A DNA stretch of 64,000 bases from Dichetophora obliterata (GCA_963920525.1 OY986436.1:184963496-185027495), one strand, 5' to 3'. Shown: positions 11,338 through 24,240, counted from the first letter of the stretch. Notes: a model not told the origin generated them from the letters alone. Program-made: numbers and translations.

Positions 11338-13800
11338 TGGTCGGTGCAAAATTTTCAATCAAGATGGCGAACTCGTTGCCGAAGTGAATGGTTCATCTGG
11401 CGTTTTTAAACTTGAAACACAAACGGTGTCATGCCTGCTTGCGAACGAGAACGTAGAAGACTTGGTATCGTCGTGTTGGCCATTTAAATAATGCCGACTT
11501 ATGTAAGCTAAAGAAGGATAGCATCAACGGTGATCCAATATGTTTGACAAAGTGCGAAGAATGTCACAAAGGAAAACAAGCGCGCGTGGCATTTAAGCAC
11601 GTAGGGACACGAACAACAGAACTTCTCCAGCTTATACATTCGGATTTGTGTGGGCCAATGGAAACTGAATCTATTGGCGGTCCTAAATACTTTATTTCTT
11701 TCATTGACGACTCTTAGCGTAAAGTATTTGTTTCCTTTTTAAGAAACAAATATTTTAAAGAATTTAAACATTTCGTCAAAAACTAAACTGGTAAAAGAAT
11801 TAAAGCCATTCGCACCGATAACGGCACAGAATACGTTGGAGAGCAATTTGAAGCTTTTTGCCGAACATCTGGAATTTTACAACAAACATCAAATGTTTAC
11901 ACGCCGGAACAGAATGAAGTCGCGGAGCGGTACAACCGTGCCATCGTAGAGCGCGCTAAGTGCATTATTTTCGAAGCAGATTTGAGCAAATCATACTGGG
12001 GAGAAGCAGTTAACACCGCAGTGCACATCATCAATCACTCACTCAGTTCATCTTTAAATGGTCAGATACCGCAATCAAAATGGTCAGGAGCTGACATCTA
12101 TTTAAGTACAATGCGGATTTTTGGTTCATCTGTCATGCTTCATATATTAAAAAACAACGCAGAAGCAAACGGGATCCCAAGTCGAAGCGGCTCGTATTTG
12201 TAGGCTACAGTGTGACAACGAAAGGTTATCGTTGTATAGACCCTCAAACGAAACAACTTACAAGTTTTTCCCAGAAGTTGACGTTTCAATTCCGCAATCA
12301 TTGCAACAATCTACTATACCAGCAGTCCAAAGTGATTTTTCAAGCCAAGGTTATGTACATCATTTGGCTACTACTGATAATCAAATGGATATCGAGACTG
12401 TCTCAGAAGCCCTAATGCCTGCCGACTGCGAAAATTGGAAGAAAGCCATGCAATGCGAATTAAAATCACATGCTGCAAATGGAATATGGACAATTTGTAA
12501 CCTCCCACCTAATCTCAAAGTGATAAGGTCAAAATATGTATTTCGCACCAAGCGTGATGACAATGTAAATGTTGCCCGACATAAGGCTCGTCTAGTGGCC
12601 AAGCGTTGCTCACAGCAATTCAGATTCGACTACGATGAAACTTACTCACCTGTTGTGCGCTACACTTCCATTCGATACCTTATTGCCCTATCTGTGAAGC
12701 TTAATTTGAAAATTGATCAATTAGATTCTGTTACCTTATATCTACAAAGCAATTTAGACGAATAAATTTTCATGAAGTTACCAGAAGGATGCAGCGAAGA
12801 CAGTGAAAAAATTTGTAAATTGAAAAAAGCCACTTACGGGTTAAAGCAAAGTGGTCGGCAATGGAACATTCTATTGATACTTGCGTGCATTTTAGAAATG
12901 ACTCACAAATTATTGTCGCTATATATGTCGACGATATTTTGAATTTTTGGCAAGATCCAGCAATTCGCGATCAAATCAAGGAAAAATTTACAAGTAAATT
13001 TAAAATGAAATACTTAGGCGCTGCCAAAGCTGTATCGGTTTCAACATCACGTACTATAAAATTTTAAACGGAATATAGATAGACCAGACAAAGTATACTG
13101 CAGATATATTAAAAAAATTTGGATTTGGAGAACGTATCATATCAAGAGGCAGTAGGCAGTCTTTTATACTTGGCACAGGGTACTCGACCCGATATTGCCT
13201 ATGCAGTGAATGATGCTAGCCGTTTCATTGCCGAGCTCGGGTTAATCCATTGGACTGCAGTCAAATGCATCTTCAGGTACCTTAGGGAATTATTAATCAA
13301 AAAATATTTTGCGGTAGGTCTGAAGGTCTCATCTGGAACACCGAAGCTTATTGGGCCTCCGACATCGACAAACGGCGCTCATGCACCGGATACGTTTTCA
13401 CCTTGTGCGGCGGTGCAATATCTTGGGTCAGCAAGAGACAGCCTACAGTCGCCTTGTCTAGTACTGAGTCCGAATATATGGCGTTGTTGTCAGCAGTTCA
13501 AGAAGCTATTTGGTTGCAGCAATTTGGAAAAGTCGATCCATCTGTATGCCAACAACCCGTAGAAATCGGATGTGACAACAAAAGTGCAATCGCTTTAGCA
13601 GAGTCAGACTCCTTCAGAGTGAGATCAAAACATATTTATGTGCGCAACCACTTCATCCGCGATCGTATTAGCGAAGATATGGTAAAAGTTTTTATATACC
13701 TAATGAGAAGATGTTTGCTGATAGCCTGACGAAAGCCATTTCTAGCAACAAATCAGACTTCTGCACCAAATATATGGATGTAATATATTGCATTGAAGAT
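11338..13800 (+). pseudogene. Ty1/copia-type retrotransposon pol remnant
   Basis: Order is that of copia pol. GAG-pre-integrase lies at about 11440-11600 (LGHLNNADL, then C-x2-C with KCEECHKGKQ). The integrase core follows (HSDLCGPME, RTDNGTEYV, YTPEQNEVAERYNR). RT comes at about 12410-13020 (WKKAMQCELKSH, VARHKARLVAK, IYVDDILNF with the catalytic DD). RNase H is at about 13130-13780 (TRPDIAYAV, LSSTESEYMAL, IGCDNKSAIALA, RSKHIYVRNHFIR). At least five frameshifts or stops break it, for example TAG inside FIDDS near 11715 and a frame change near 13400. No gag or 5' LTR was found, so it is a dead, 5'-truncated copy. Confidence 0.92.
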
Positions 13801-13930
13801 TAAATTATCTTTGGATTATCAAAAATTTTAATTGCCGAAATAATTTTACTAATCAAATCTTTCATATGAACATGTTAATTTCTTATAATTTTTTGTGTAT
13901 TATCAAATTGAATACTTCAAAAAGTGAGGG

Positions 13931-14090
13931 TGTTGAAACAAATAATATGGAAACTCACTTTTTCTTTTGACATTTTCTTTGTTACTCTTTTTTCTTGTTA
14001 TACATATTCTTGTTACAACTAAAAAACCAAACTTACGTGGATTTTATTCTGGATTTAATAAAGCATTTTTCTATCAAGTATCTATCGCCC
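13931..14090 (+). repeat. Probable 3' LTR of the copia-type element
   Basis: A purine tract (AAAAAGTGAGGG) directly precedes TGTTGAAACAAATAATATGG, the expected polypurine tract and TG start of a copia-type LTR. An AATAAA lies near 14058. The 3' boundary is a guess, because no second LTR exists for comparison. Confidence 0.45.
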
Positions 14091-14360
14091 ATATATCTGA
14101 ATTTGCCGTTTTCTTAGTTCTCTTTTTTTTTAAATAATCAAAACAGCTAAGTGCTCCTGAAAAGTTGCTAAAAAGCACATAACCATGTTTTTAGGCTCGG
14201 CAACGATATGCTAAATCTAAAATATGTTAAAGTCAATCTTTAAGTAGAACTTCTTTTACGTAGTGTTTTTTTTACTTTGAAGTTTTATAAATTTGTAACC
14301 TTTGTTTAATTTAAAACCAAAACAAAGATTGGATGAATAATTTAAATATATTTTTAAAGT

Positions 14361-14681
14361 TTACAAATTTTTTCCTTTTTTACTTTTGCATTCTGTCAAG
14401 AAAGTACCGGGAATTAAAAATTGAAATAGCCCGCTTAAAAGGATTGTCAAAATTTTTTTGCCGCTAAGTTGGCACAACCTGTCCTCTATACTGGCGCTAA
14501 GTTTGAGCGCGATCTGTCGTAAAGTTTGTTTTTTACAGAACTGTTTAACTCGCCGCGAATTATTTTTAAGTCTTCTATCGACTAAAAACTGGTGCAACGA
14601 ATCGAAAAAAGGTGAATACGGTGATTGTTGGATGGTGTTTGTTGGATTGTATATGTTGAGTTGCTTAAAATTTAAGTTCAA
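14361..14681 (-). pseudogene. Possible mariner-family transposase C-terminal fragment
   Basis: A minus-strand frame of 106 codons reads SPYSPFFDSLHQFLVDRRLK and then VKQF...ALKLSASIEDRLCQL. The order resembles the end of mariner transposases (PYSPDLAP...F.SL..FL..K.F.....VK.FL...). The catalytic DLAPSD motif is missing and no TIRs were found. Treat it as a weak assignment. Confidence 0.35.
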
Positions 14682-14719
14682 AATTGGAATTTGATTCCGG
14701 TAAGTTGAGGATCCCAGTA

Positions 14720-16671
14720 TCCTTCGAACTGGTTAGGTTGTTGTAGATCAACCAACACCATTCTACTATTCATCTATTATTAATCCGCTTTAGTAGGGGC
14801 GTAGAAGAAGACGTAGTTCAAGAGCTTTGTACTCATGGAGGCAAAGTATGTGGCTTGAAGGCGGACGAATATCAAATGTTCGTTGCTATAACCACAGGTA
14901 CTCCCATATCGTGTATACTAGCGAAAACGTGTATTTACTATTTTTTGTTATCGAATTTCAGTGATCAAGATTTAGTGGCAGTAAGTCTTGAGCTAGGATC
15001 ACGCAACTGCTGGGTTGCGTTGGCGTACCTAGCTCATGACCATCACGAGCATCCGCCGGCTAGTAATCGGCAGCGTCTGGTCACCGAGGTGGTGAGGAAA
15101 AAGCGTGGCCTTGTCATCGGAGTCGACGCAAACGCACACCATACAGTCTGGGAAAGTACAGACGTCAATGAAATAAGTGAGTTCTTGTTTAATTATTCAC
15201 ACAAAAGTTATTTATATTTTTGTTACGTTGGGTACAAGCCAACTTTTTCAGACGCTGCCCCAGTCTTTGACTTCTTTTATGATAGGATATTGGAATGAAA
15301 AATGCTTCAAAAGCACTCCTTCTCAAATCATTAGTATATTAAAATCGGTTTTAAGGGCCACCTCAATAGCCAAACTGTGCTTAGGAATCTGAAAAAAGCA
15401 AATTGGTGTGACTTCAGGGAGGAACTGAAAACATATCTACCACCGCTCTCTGATGTTCCCTCTTCGATGCCACAAGAACTCGGTGCAATGGTGGAGAAAA
15501 CTCATGCGTCTTAGTGCCCCAATAGGTAAACCATAATCTCCTTGGTGGTCAAAGGAAATTAGTAATCTTAGGTCGCAGTAAAGGAAGATTTTCAATAAAT
15601 CTAAAATATCGGGTAGAACTCAATGATGGGAACAATATAAATCACGTCTAAAAATTTTTAAGAAAGCACTTCGAAAGGCTCAGCGCAATTCCTGGAGGTT
15701 TTTCTGCGGTAATATAGAGGATTCTTTCGAAGGAATCTTTCTAGACTTCTAAAGATTCGCGATTCTAATCCTAGCTGTTTAAGCTATTAAAGAAATCTGA
15801 CGATACCTGGACATCTTCCAGCAAAGAGGCTCTTGATGTTCTTCTGAGTACCCACTTCTTGGATTGCTCTGTGGACCCACATTAGATGTGAGAATGTTCT
15901 GGCGATGAATAATCCTACAAATATCATATCAGAGATCAGTATCAAATGGGCTCTGTATAGTTTCAAACAGAAACGGCCCTGCACTCCCTGGTAGGCTTTA
16001 TAGAAGACTAATCTTTTCACAAGGAGTACACAATGGCAGCTTTTCTAGATATCGAAAGTGGCTTTAACAATGTTCTTCCGGGGGCAATCATTGGCGCACT
16101 CATGAAGCTTCGGGTTGACAAGTCACTCTGAGTACTGATAAAAAACCTGCTAACCAGCAGAGTCGTCAGTTCATCTCTAGGTTACTCAAAGGCACTCTTC
16201 TGGCGGGTGTTCTATCACCTTTATTATGGAATTTGGTAGTTAATGAACTTCTGAAGAAAATAGAAAAGGTTGGTTGCAAGGTGATTGCCTATGCGGATGA
16301 CGTAGCTATTGCTGCACAGGGAAAGTTTCCTAACACTCTCTCGGAGTTGCTGAAGTCAGTGCCCTCCTATCTCAATATTTGGACTAAAAGCAGTAGCTGG
16401 TGGTAAATCTTCAAAAAAACGGAATTGGTCCTTTTATACGAGGATATACAAAATTCCGCGCATAAATCTTTCACTTCTTGATGGCACTCAGCTGTACTTT
16501 TTGGAGGAGGAAAAATATTTTTGAGTTATTTCGGATAAAAAGTTAAGCTGGAAACCGAACATTCTTGAGCGAACTAGGAAAGCCAATATTGCTTTATATG
16601 CCTGTAAGAAAGATCTAGTTAAAATATGGGGACTTACCCGGAATATTGCATGTTAGATTTATAAAGCTATA
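14720..16671 (+). pseudogene. I/LOA-type LINE remnant, endonuclease and RT part
   Basis: The apurinic-endonuclease portion is recognisable: INQHHS..., THGGKVCGLKADEYQMFVA, then GVDANAHHTVW at about 15118-15150, typical of the I/LOA/R1 groups. RT follows with many stops; the palm motif IAYADDVAIAAQG lies near 16290. The element is interrupted at 16672 and resumes at 18571 with RNase H. Relative to related elements a piece of the RT thumb is missing at the junction, so a deletion accompanied or preceded the insertion. Confidence 0.8.
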
Positions 16672-18570
16672 CACTCTAAAAAGTTTTTGTTGAAATATAC
16701 TACAATAGTTGTAGGCAACAGGTTAGCTACCATAGACTAACGCACTCTTATTTAAATCAACATGCTGTTTGTTTATTGATATGTAGTGAAATTCAACAAA
16801 TTTTGATAAAAATATATAGTAATACTAAGGCAATAGTATTGATATTGTAGCAAAATTAAACATCAATTATTAAATGTTACTATAATAAATGTAGTGCTAT
16901 TTTTAAATTACTACCCTTTTGTTAGTAAAATTCAACAAGTTTTACTTAGTTTTAATACAATTAATGTAGAATTTACAAATTTCTGCTGTTATTCAAGCGA
17001 ATATATTTTCTTTAAACATTCCTTATAACATTATGTATGTATTAAAATATATTTTAATATATTTTATAACTTAATAGTTTTGGCGCTAATGCAAAGATAT
17101 ATCATATTTTGTTTTTTTTTTTAATTTAAGTTCTCAACTAAATTGGTACTTGAAATACGAAAACGCAGAACAGACACTTGCATACAGAATTTATTCGAAA
17201 TGAGTATCCTAAAGAGGTAGACAAATGAAACCCACACTCTAAAAAAGATATGTAAATTTACTAAAATTATGACAGTAATTTTTTGTTGAAATTCCAACTG
17301 ATGTCTGATTTTACTATAAATCTTGCATTAATTTTTGAGTGTTTACCAATTTACACAATTCTTACTAAAATTAAACAATAAATGTTGAATTTTGTTGCAA
17401 TAACAGCTGCAAAGTAATAGATTACTACATAAATTTAATTAAAATTAAACAGTTGAATGTTCAACATCGACAATATATTCAACAGATGCTCAGTTGAGTT
17501 AGCTTGTCAAAGTGTTAGGATCATTAACTTAAAGTTCTCTGATTTTTGATTAAAAAAGTGTAATGAGAATTCGGTTTTAGTAAAAGTTAATTGAATGCTG
17601 TGTTATTAGTGATATTTTGTCAGCAATATCTGAATGTTTTAGTTCTTTGAAATAATCAAAAAATTTCTTATGTTTCATTTCTTCAATTCCTAAGTGTTTA
17701 TTTTTCATTTCGTTTTTTGTAGTGCCAATTTGAAGAAGAATAAACATGAAACAGAAATCAAACCATATCTCTGCACGTACCGTCAAAAGTGACAAATTGT
17801 TTTTTTTTATATCTTTAATAGAATAACAATAGAAGTTCAGATTGACTTCATCAATTATAGTAAAACTAAATATAAATTGTTGAATTTTTCTAAAATCGAA
17901 GTAGTAGATTTATATTACCACTACACAGATGAAAGTAACAGTGAACAATTGATGTTTAATTTCGCTGCAATATCAATTTCATTACTTCCTATTTTAAGCA
18001 AAATTCAACACTGTTTGTTGAATTTCATTACTCAACAATGGAAACAAGATGTTGAATGAAATAAGAGTGTGTAAATTTACTACAGTTTTAGTAGCTAACC
18101 TGTTGCCTACAACTGTTGTAGTAAATTTCAACAAAAACTTTTTAGAGTGCAGGCATTTTTTGTTTATTTTAACGGTCTTTATTTATTTATTAACATTTTG
18201 TTTTCATTTAACTGTTAACAACTAAACACTTAATAAAATTCTACCGAAAAACGTATTCTCACTAAACTTTTTTTAATTAAATCCAGAAAATTTTTAAAGA
18301 GTGATCTTCACTCACTAACAAACCGACTCGAATGAGCATGTGTTGAAAATATCTGCTCAATTTTAATTCAATTTATGTAGTAATATAAAACATTGCAATT
18401 GGTATTGCAGCAAAGTTAAAAATTTGTTGTTTAATTTTGCTAAGAATTGTGTTTAATGGTAAAAAGTCAAAGATCAATATAAAATTAATGGTAAAATTAC
18501 ACATTAGTTGAAATTTCAACAAAAAATTAGTATGATATTGACAGTAAATTTGAAATTATTATTTAGAGTG
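16672..18570. mobile_element. Composite of two interleaved long-TIR elements
   Basis: Four termini beginning CACTCTAAA are present. Left ends are at 16672 and 17235, right ends at 18149 and 18570. Arm 16672-16980 pairs with 18149 running down to about 17830 (shared CACTCTAAAAAGTTTTTGTT and GTTGTAGGCAACAGGTTAGC). Arm 17235-17500 pairs with 18570 running down to about 18300 (shared AATTTTTTGTTGAAAT). The outermost ends are both flanked by TA (16670-16671, 18571-18572) and the two inner ends both by CA. No transposase was recognised. The complex sits inside the I/LOA LINE. Confidence 0.8.
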
Positions 18571-19175
18571 TAGAAATGCACAAATAACTGTAGCCGTATG
18601 TATCAGAGGAGCGCCTAGGTCCACTTCATTTGAAGCGCTGAATACAGTTCTTTGATTAATACCGCTTGATATTGTAGAAAAAAAAGATGCCACATGAGCA
18701 ACTTCGCAGTGGACTGACACTCGTACAGGCCACTCCTCTATTATAGATCTTGTAGGAGCAGCTCCTAGCAACATCGACTACACTATTTCCATTTCTAATT
18801 CGAGAATGTCTTTGCACACAGTAACAACTACCAGAGGAACAGTGAGATATCAACAAGAGATATCTACATTTTAAAGCACAGCCAAGCAGCGATAAAATCC
18901 CTTGAAGGTGTGTTACTAACATCACCAACAGCCCGTAAATGTCGCTTGTCTCTTAATAAGACAACTGATAACTTCGGGATTCATCTGGTCTGGAAACGAG
19001 GGCATAGGGACATTCCTGGGAGTTACAGAGCGGATGAGCTTTAGTATATTAGTACCTTGCACATTAGTGGATAAGCCAGAGTTTAATTATTCTAAACTTG
19101 GAAAAGGCATTGTATTTATAACACTTTTGTAATCAAAAATATGCATTAAATAAATTTCACTTCAATTCACTTCAT
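18571..19175 (+). pseudogene. I/LOA-type LINE remnant, RNase H part and 3' end
   Basis: Continues the LINE after the inserted TIR complex: GAPRSTSFEALNTVL, LIPLDIV, SQAA-KSLEGVL and HRDIPGSYRADEL (RNase H motif GH..I.GN..AD, near 18985-19040). Stops occur in every frame. The 3' end is placed near 19175, after AATTCACTTCATT-like repeats; no TSD was found. Confidence 0.75.
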
Positions 19176-19639
19176 TATAAAGTGAAAATAACTTTCACTA
19201 TAAAGTGCTTGGACTTCTTTATTATATTCTGTATCATTACTAATAACTCATTTAAGGTTAAAGGAAGAGCTGGTGAAAATTTTTCAAACAGCGCCCATAT
19301 TGAAAATAGTTCGAATATCATAATTGTCTTGTTGTTGTTTTAATTAAGATCTGCATGCATACCAAATTTTATCAAAATCGGAGTGATAAAAGGTTTTTAA
19401 ATTTAATATAGTTCTTTTAGAATTTATTAAACAATCACACAATAAAATAAACTTCAAAACTCATTTAAAAAAAGAAATAAGCTCAATTGAACTATTACTT
19501 AATGAGCTACAAGCATAAAAAAACTTAAGACTCGATGTTACGTTTATATAAAATTTATGTTTAAAGTTATGCTTAAATAAAAAATATTAAATAAATCATT
19601 ACTTTTTAGAAATAAAAACAAAATGAATCAATATTCAAT
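19176..19639. other. AT-rich spacer, nothing recognised
   Basis: Short chance frames only; no repeats or motifs I can name. Confidence 0.5.
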
Positions 19640-20140
19640 TCCAAATATATTTATAATAATCTTTCGAAAAATATATAAGTATCAAAGAAGGGTTGAGGAT
19701 AGATCAACATAATACAAAAGAAAAACTTCAAATTCAAGAGAGAGTTTAAACTTCATCAGCTGCTCTGAACGGAAAGGTTAAGCACAATTAAATAAATTCT
19801 TTTCTGTACGGGTTTAATGTCATCAATGTAACAACTGTATTGTGGGCACCAAACAATTGAAACATATTCTAAAATAGGTAATGCAATAAGGTTTTAGCTA
19901 TAAAAGGAACATTAATTTTGAAGCTCATCGCTTAGAAAATTTAAAGTATTATTTGCTCTATTTAGGATCAATAGCAACTTCAAGAATACGGAAATTATTA
20001 ATAAAATAATCACAAATGATTGTTTTCACTAAAAAAAACAGCTAGGAAGATGGCCGATCTCAGCTTGCAAGAAGACAAAGTCGTTATCATTTCTAAGAGA
20101 AGAAAAAGGAAGGGTTGTACGTCATCATCACACATTAATA
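19640..20140 (-). pseudogene. Decayed LINE RT fragment
   Basis: About 19790-19870 (GGTGCCCACAATACAG on the minus strand) aligns by eye with 4440-4500 (GGTGCCCGCGATATGG). About 20110-20050 encodes a degenerate D-D-V, FLFLLRNDNDFVFLQAEIGH, resembling the stretch after the YADD motif in the same family. Many stops. Confidence 0.6.
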
Positions 20141-20711
20141 TATTAGAATCTATGTACTTTAGAATCAAAAGAATCAAAAAAGTAATTTAGACTCAAAACT
20201 TTAGCGTCTATTAGAATCAAAAGCAACGCATTCTACTTTTTTATTTAGAACTTATTTTAATTATGATTGTGTTCTCAACTGTTCACGATATTGTTGACTA
20301 TATTCAAAGTTTGATAAAGATATTTCGATGGCTTAATATAGAAATGGCGTATTAATATAGAAGATGATTAACTAAAAATTTCAGACATAAAAGTGCACTC
20401 AAAAGTCAACTCAACTTTTCTTGTCATAAAATTATTTTTTCGAATATTTTTTAAGAGCTGAATGTGGAATATTTATTTTGATTCTTAACAACACATATAA
20501 TCTATATTGTATGTAGTTAAAAAAAAAGGTCTAAGTTGTTTGTGCGGAAACTAGCTTAACCCATTTAGATAATTTCCTATTTCCTTTTATTAACCTTACT
20601 GTTGAATTTCATTTCTCTAAACAACATTCAAAGCAAACAACATAAACCAAATTTTACTTTGGCTTTACTTTCAGTTTTTGAACCGTTTCGTCATATTCTT
20701 TAAACAACACA

Positions 20712-20805
20712 ATGTGCAAAATTCTATATTGCCATATAATTGCAGTCATCAGCGTTATTATAGCGTTTTATCAGATTCTTGGTTTGATCGGCTTAAAGAT
20801 TCTAT
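20712..20805 (+). CDS. Candidate first coding exon of a nested gene (speculative)
   Basis: An ATG at 20712 in a fly-like context (ACACAATG) opens 31 codons starting MCKILYCHIIAVISVIIAFY, a strongly hydrophobic stretch, and runs in phase 1 into TCTAT/GTAAGTG, a consensus donor at 20806. A polypyrimidine-rich acceptor-like TTTACTTTCAG lies about 40 bases before the ATG. The arrangement of acceptor, short leader, start codon and donor is what a leader exon of a small membrane or secreted protein looks like. I recognise no family and could not find a following exon, so chance remains a real possibility in T-rich DNA. Confidence 0.25.
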
Positions 20806-21366
20806 GTAAGTGTTTGAATCCTTTTTAATTTTTTGTTGTTGTTGCCAAACAACAATCATGATCGCGATTCCTGCTAAGGTTCAAACCTTAACACTGATCA
20901 AAAGTTGCAAATATTTCAGCGTCGCATTCCGAATCACACTTAATTTCTGAGCAAAAATTTTTGGAAATGTTTTTCATACTGCGCTGTTCTGCGCTTCAGT
21001 GACGGGTTTTTTTTTTATTGGAGCAAATGCGTTGTTTACACGTTGGCAAACATTTTTTGCTGCTCTTGCCAAAAATGTTCGTTGAAAGGTTTTTATTTCA
21101 TACAAAATTGCGCTGAATTCTCTTTTTGTGTATCAATCTAGTGGTTGATGCGGCTGCTGCTGTTGCTACTCTGTCTTGGCCAAATTGGCGAACATTGACT
21201 TTTGAAAAATTATTTTAACAATCACAAGAGTTGAAAATTACTTTATTTTTTCTTTTGTGTTGTTTTAACTGAACTTCGTAAAAAATTGAAAGATTGGCGC
21301 AGTAAGTTTTTTTTTTAAGAATTCAAGTTTTTTGCTTTGCAAAATGTTTGATGGAAACCTGTCGAA

Positions 21367-21477
21367 ATGCCTAAGTTTTTCTTGTTGCCGCTAGCAGTAA
21401 CTATGTTGGTTGGTTTTATTGTAGTGTTTGTTTACTTGCTTTGTGTTTTGCTTCCTAAGTTTCTTGTTAAGCCTTGA
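21367..21477 (+). CDS. Hydrophobic smORF, 36 codons (speculative)
   Basis: ATG to TGA frame with one membrane-like segment (about residues 5-30) closed by a short basic tail (KFLVKP). Start context CGAAATG is acceptable. T-rich DNA easily gives hydrophobic frames, and no homologue is known to me. It lies 560 bases downstream of the candidate exon but not in an obvious splice relation to it. Confidence 0.15.
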   Translation: MPKFFLLPLAVTMLVGFIVVFVYLLCVLLPKFLVKP

Positions 21478-22835
21478 TATAAGCTGGTGTCGAAAAAAAG
21501 TCAGAAAAGGCGTGTACAAAAAGTTTCAAAGCGACATGTGAGATATATAAGGGCTTTTAACCAGTAAATAAAGATTTATTTATTAATTCAGATATATGCA
21601 CAAAAGTATCAAATCTAAGCTCAAAATAGAGTTATATCCTTAGTTGATGTCATTTTATTTTTTCGCCCTTTGTGAGTACAGAATTTATACCATTTTTACC
21701 TGAACTCAACAAATTTTTATCTGGCTCTAAGGAGAAATGATAACATCAGAAAAATAATTTTTAAATGATGTTGTGTTGGTTGCCCTGTTGTTCAGGTTCT
21801 AATAATAAATAAATTAAATAAATACTTGAATAAGTGATCTGAAGTTTTTCGCAAAAATATTTTCGAATCTGTTTTGACATGTTTCGTAAAAGAGCTGAAA
21901 CTTTAATGAAATGTAATAAATAATGTTAAATATTTTTCTTGTATACCTCTTTTTAGTGCATACAGTTGGTGGAATTTGTGGGTAAAGTTTTCACACCGTG
22001 GATTTTTAGAGTAAAAAAAAATTTAAACGCGATACTTTTTACTTGTGTACAATTTTTTTTTAGAAAAGAATAAAAAAATGCAAAATTCTCAAAAGGCCCA
22101 TTTATCTAAAATGAATATTTTTCTTACATAATTTTTCTTTCTTATTTATGGCTATAATCAAATCTCGTGCATATAATTGGCCGAATACGTTTTCCTGTAA
22201 AAGTTTCCGGTCGTTTATGAGTTTTTAATTTTTATTTATTTAGACGATCAAACAAACGAAAAAACAATAGCAGCAGCTCAAATCAGTAAATGCTGCCGAC
22301 ACGATATTTTGACATTAAGGCCGTACCGGTTGCGGTCATTTTGTGTGCGTGCGTTTATGACTTTTATGTTATTAATCTCTTAGCTCATATAATAAAGTGA
22401 CAATTAGTTGTAGTTTTGGTTAGAGCAGCTTAAGTTATTTAAAGATTGTTTTGTAGTTTTTACTTAAAAAAAAATTTATTTTAAAAATCTTAAATTTGGG
22501 TTTAACTAAACACTGACAGATAGAATTATTTTTATATACATATATTTTTTCCTTATTTAGGAATATGTTTAATTAATCCTAGTTTCTTGAATCAATAATA
22601 GTAAAAAAAATTACGTGTGATAAAATTTACTTAATTATAAAACGCATATAAAAACTTTTTTCTAATCCAATAGATTTGATAGCATTTGCTTAAAATTTAA
22701 AAAAATAAATTTATATTTTCATATGTATTCACATATTATTGGAATTGTGTGAGCTAATTGCAATACATTATTAATTGCCTGGGTTTTTTAGGGACTTAAT
22801 CATGATGTGGCCAATCTATATATATAAAAATGGAT

Positions 22836-22888
22836 GTATGTATGTGGGTATGTGGGTATGTGGGTATGTGGGTATGTGGGTATGTGGC
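22836..22888 (+). repeat. (TATGTGGG)n microsatellite in Helitron copy A
   Basis: About six 8-bp units. Copy B carries two units more, which accounts exactly for the 16-bp length difference between the two Helitrons. Confidence 0.9.
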
Positions 22889-23267
22889 TATATCACGTAT
22901 AGACTCTGAAACCGCTGAACCGATCATTATGAAATTTTCAGGGAAACTGAACCCACATCTTGAGAGTGTTCCTGTGAGGTTTGGTAACGATTGGACAAGG
23001 GGGCGTGGTACCTCCCATACAAGCCAAATTTGCTCCATCGATCACAAACAAAAAAAGGATATATATCAGACGGTTTCAATAGTAAAAAACTAAGATTTGG
23101 TAATTTTGTTCAGATGGTTACTGTCGGTAAGTGGACAAAAAATGGGCGTGGTTGTCATATAAATACGCCCACTTTTTCAAAATCATGGCAATTCCAGAGT
23201 TCTATACACTTTTACAGTGAAACTTGCTGTATAGGTGCTCCAAGAGGCGGTTACTATATATAAATGT

Positions 23268-24240
23268 TTTCACGCCTACTTTTACCGCCCACAAATCGAT
23301 ATCTATATACATAAAAAGCAAAACGATGTGTGTCTGGCTGTGTGATGTCTATAGACTCCAAAACTACTAAACCGATTGACCTAAAATTTTGGCAGCCGAT
23401 TTGTGTCAGCTACGAGATGGTTGAGGGAAAAAAAAGTGCCACACCCCCCTTTTACCGCCCCCAAATCAATAAAAATGTTATATTTCAGTCAGTTTGGATC
23501 GTATAAGGCTAAAATTTTGTAATTTAGTATGTACGGTTACTGTCGATAACTGTACTTAAAATGGGTTTCCACGCCCCCTTTTACCGCCCACAAAGAAATG
23601 AAAACGCTTTATTTCAGACGGTTTTGGTCGTATAAGACTTAAATTTGGTACTTTGGTTTGTGTAGTTACTGACAGTAACTGTACGAAAAATTGGTTTCCA
23701 CGCCCCCTTTATGCGCCCACAAATCAGTGAAAATGCTATATTTCAAGCAGTTTTGGCCGTATAAGACTAACATGTGATACCTAAGTTTGTATGGCTACTT
23801 TCGGCAACTGTACTAAAAAAGGCGTCATCGCTATATAGCCACACCCACTTTTTGAGAAATCATTACCTTTGACTACTGGGTCTATTGAGCTAAAATCTTA
23901 ACTTAGTTTGTACGGTTACTGTCAGGAACTGTACTAAAAATTGGTTTCCACGCCCCCTTTTACCGCCCACAAACCAATGAAAACGTTTTATTTCAACGGT
24001 TTGGGTCGTATTAGACAAAAATTTTGTAATTTAGCTCATATGGTTACTCTCGGCAAGAGCACTAAAAATAGGCCTGTCCCACTTTAGTTAAAATGACTTT
24101 TCGGGGGGGTCAACGTAAAGTGAAGCAAAGTGCGCCAGGCTTTAGCTAAATTGAGCTAAAATTTTGGCAGTCGATTTGTTTCGTGTACGAGATGGTTTAA
24201 GGGAAATAATTTTGCCGCACCCCTTTTTACCGCTTACAAA
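23268..24240 (+). repeat. Diverged internal repeats of the Helitron
   Basis: The phrase CACGCCCCCTTTTACCGCCC followed by CACAAA, a TATTTCA...GGTCGTATAAGAC block and ...GTTACTGTC...AACTGTAC recurs at about 23268, 23442, 23569, 23699, 23949 and 24217. Spacings are about 125-175 bp, or roughly double that where a unit is degraded. Confidence 0.75.

Larger units (their letters stand above)
20141..22814. other. Quiet intronic region, mostly without recognisable repeats
   Basis: Apart from the candidate exon and the smORF listed separately, no coding or mobile sequence is visible. T-runs and short GTTGTT/CAACAA words occur (for example near 20835). Confidence 0.5.

Noticed and set aside
22830..23263. 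Frames of 80-90 codons in both Helitron copies
   Set aside because: Preserved only because the two DNA copies are nearly identical; they include microsatellite and show no domain.
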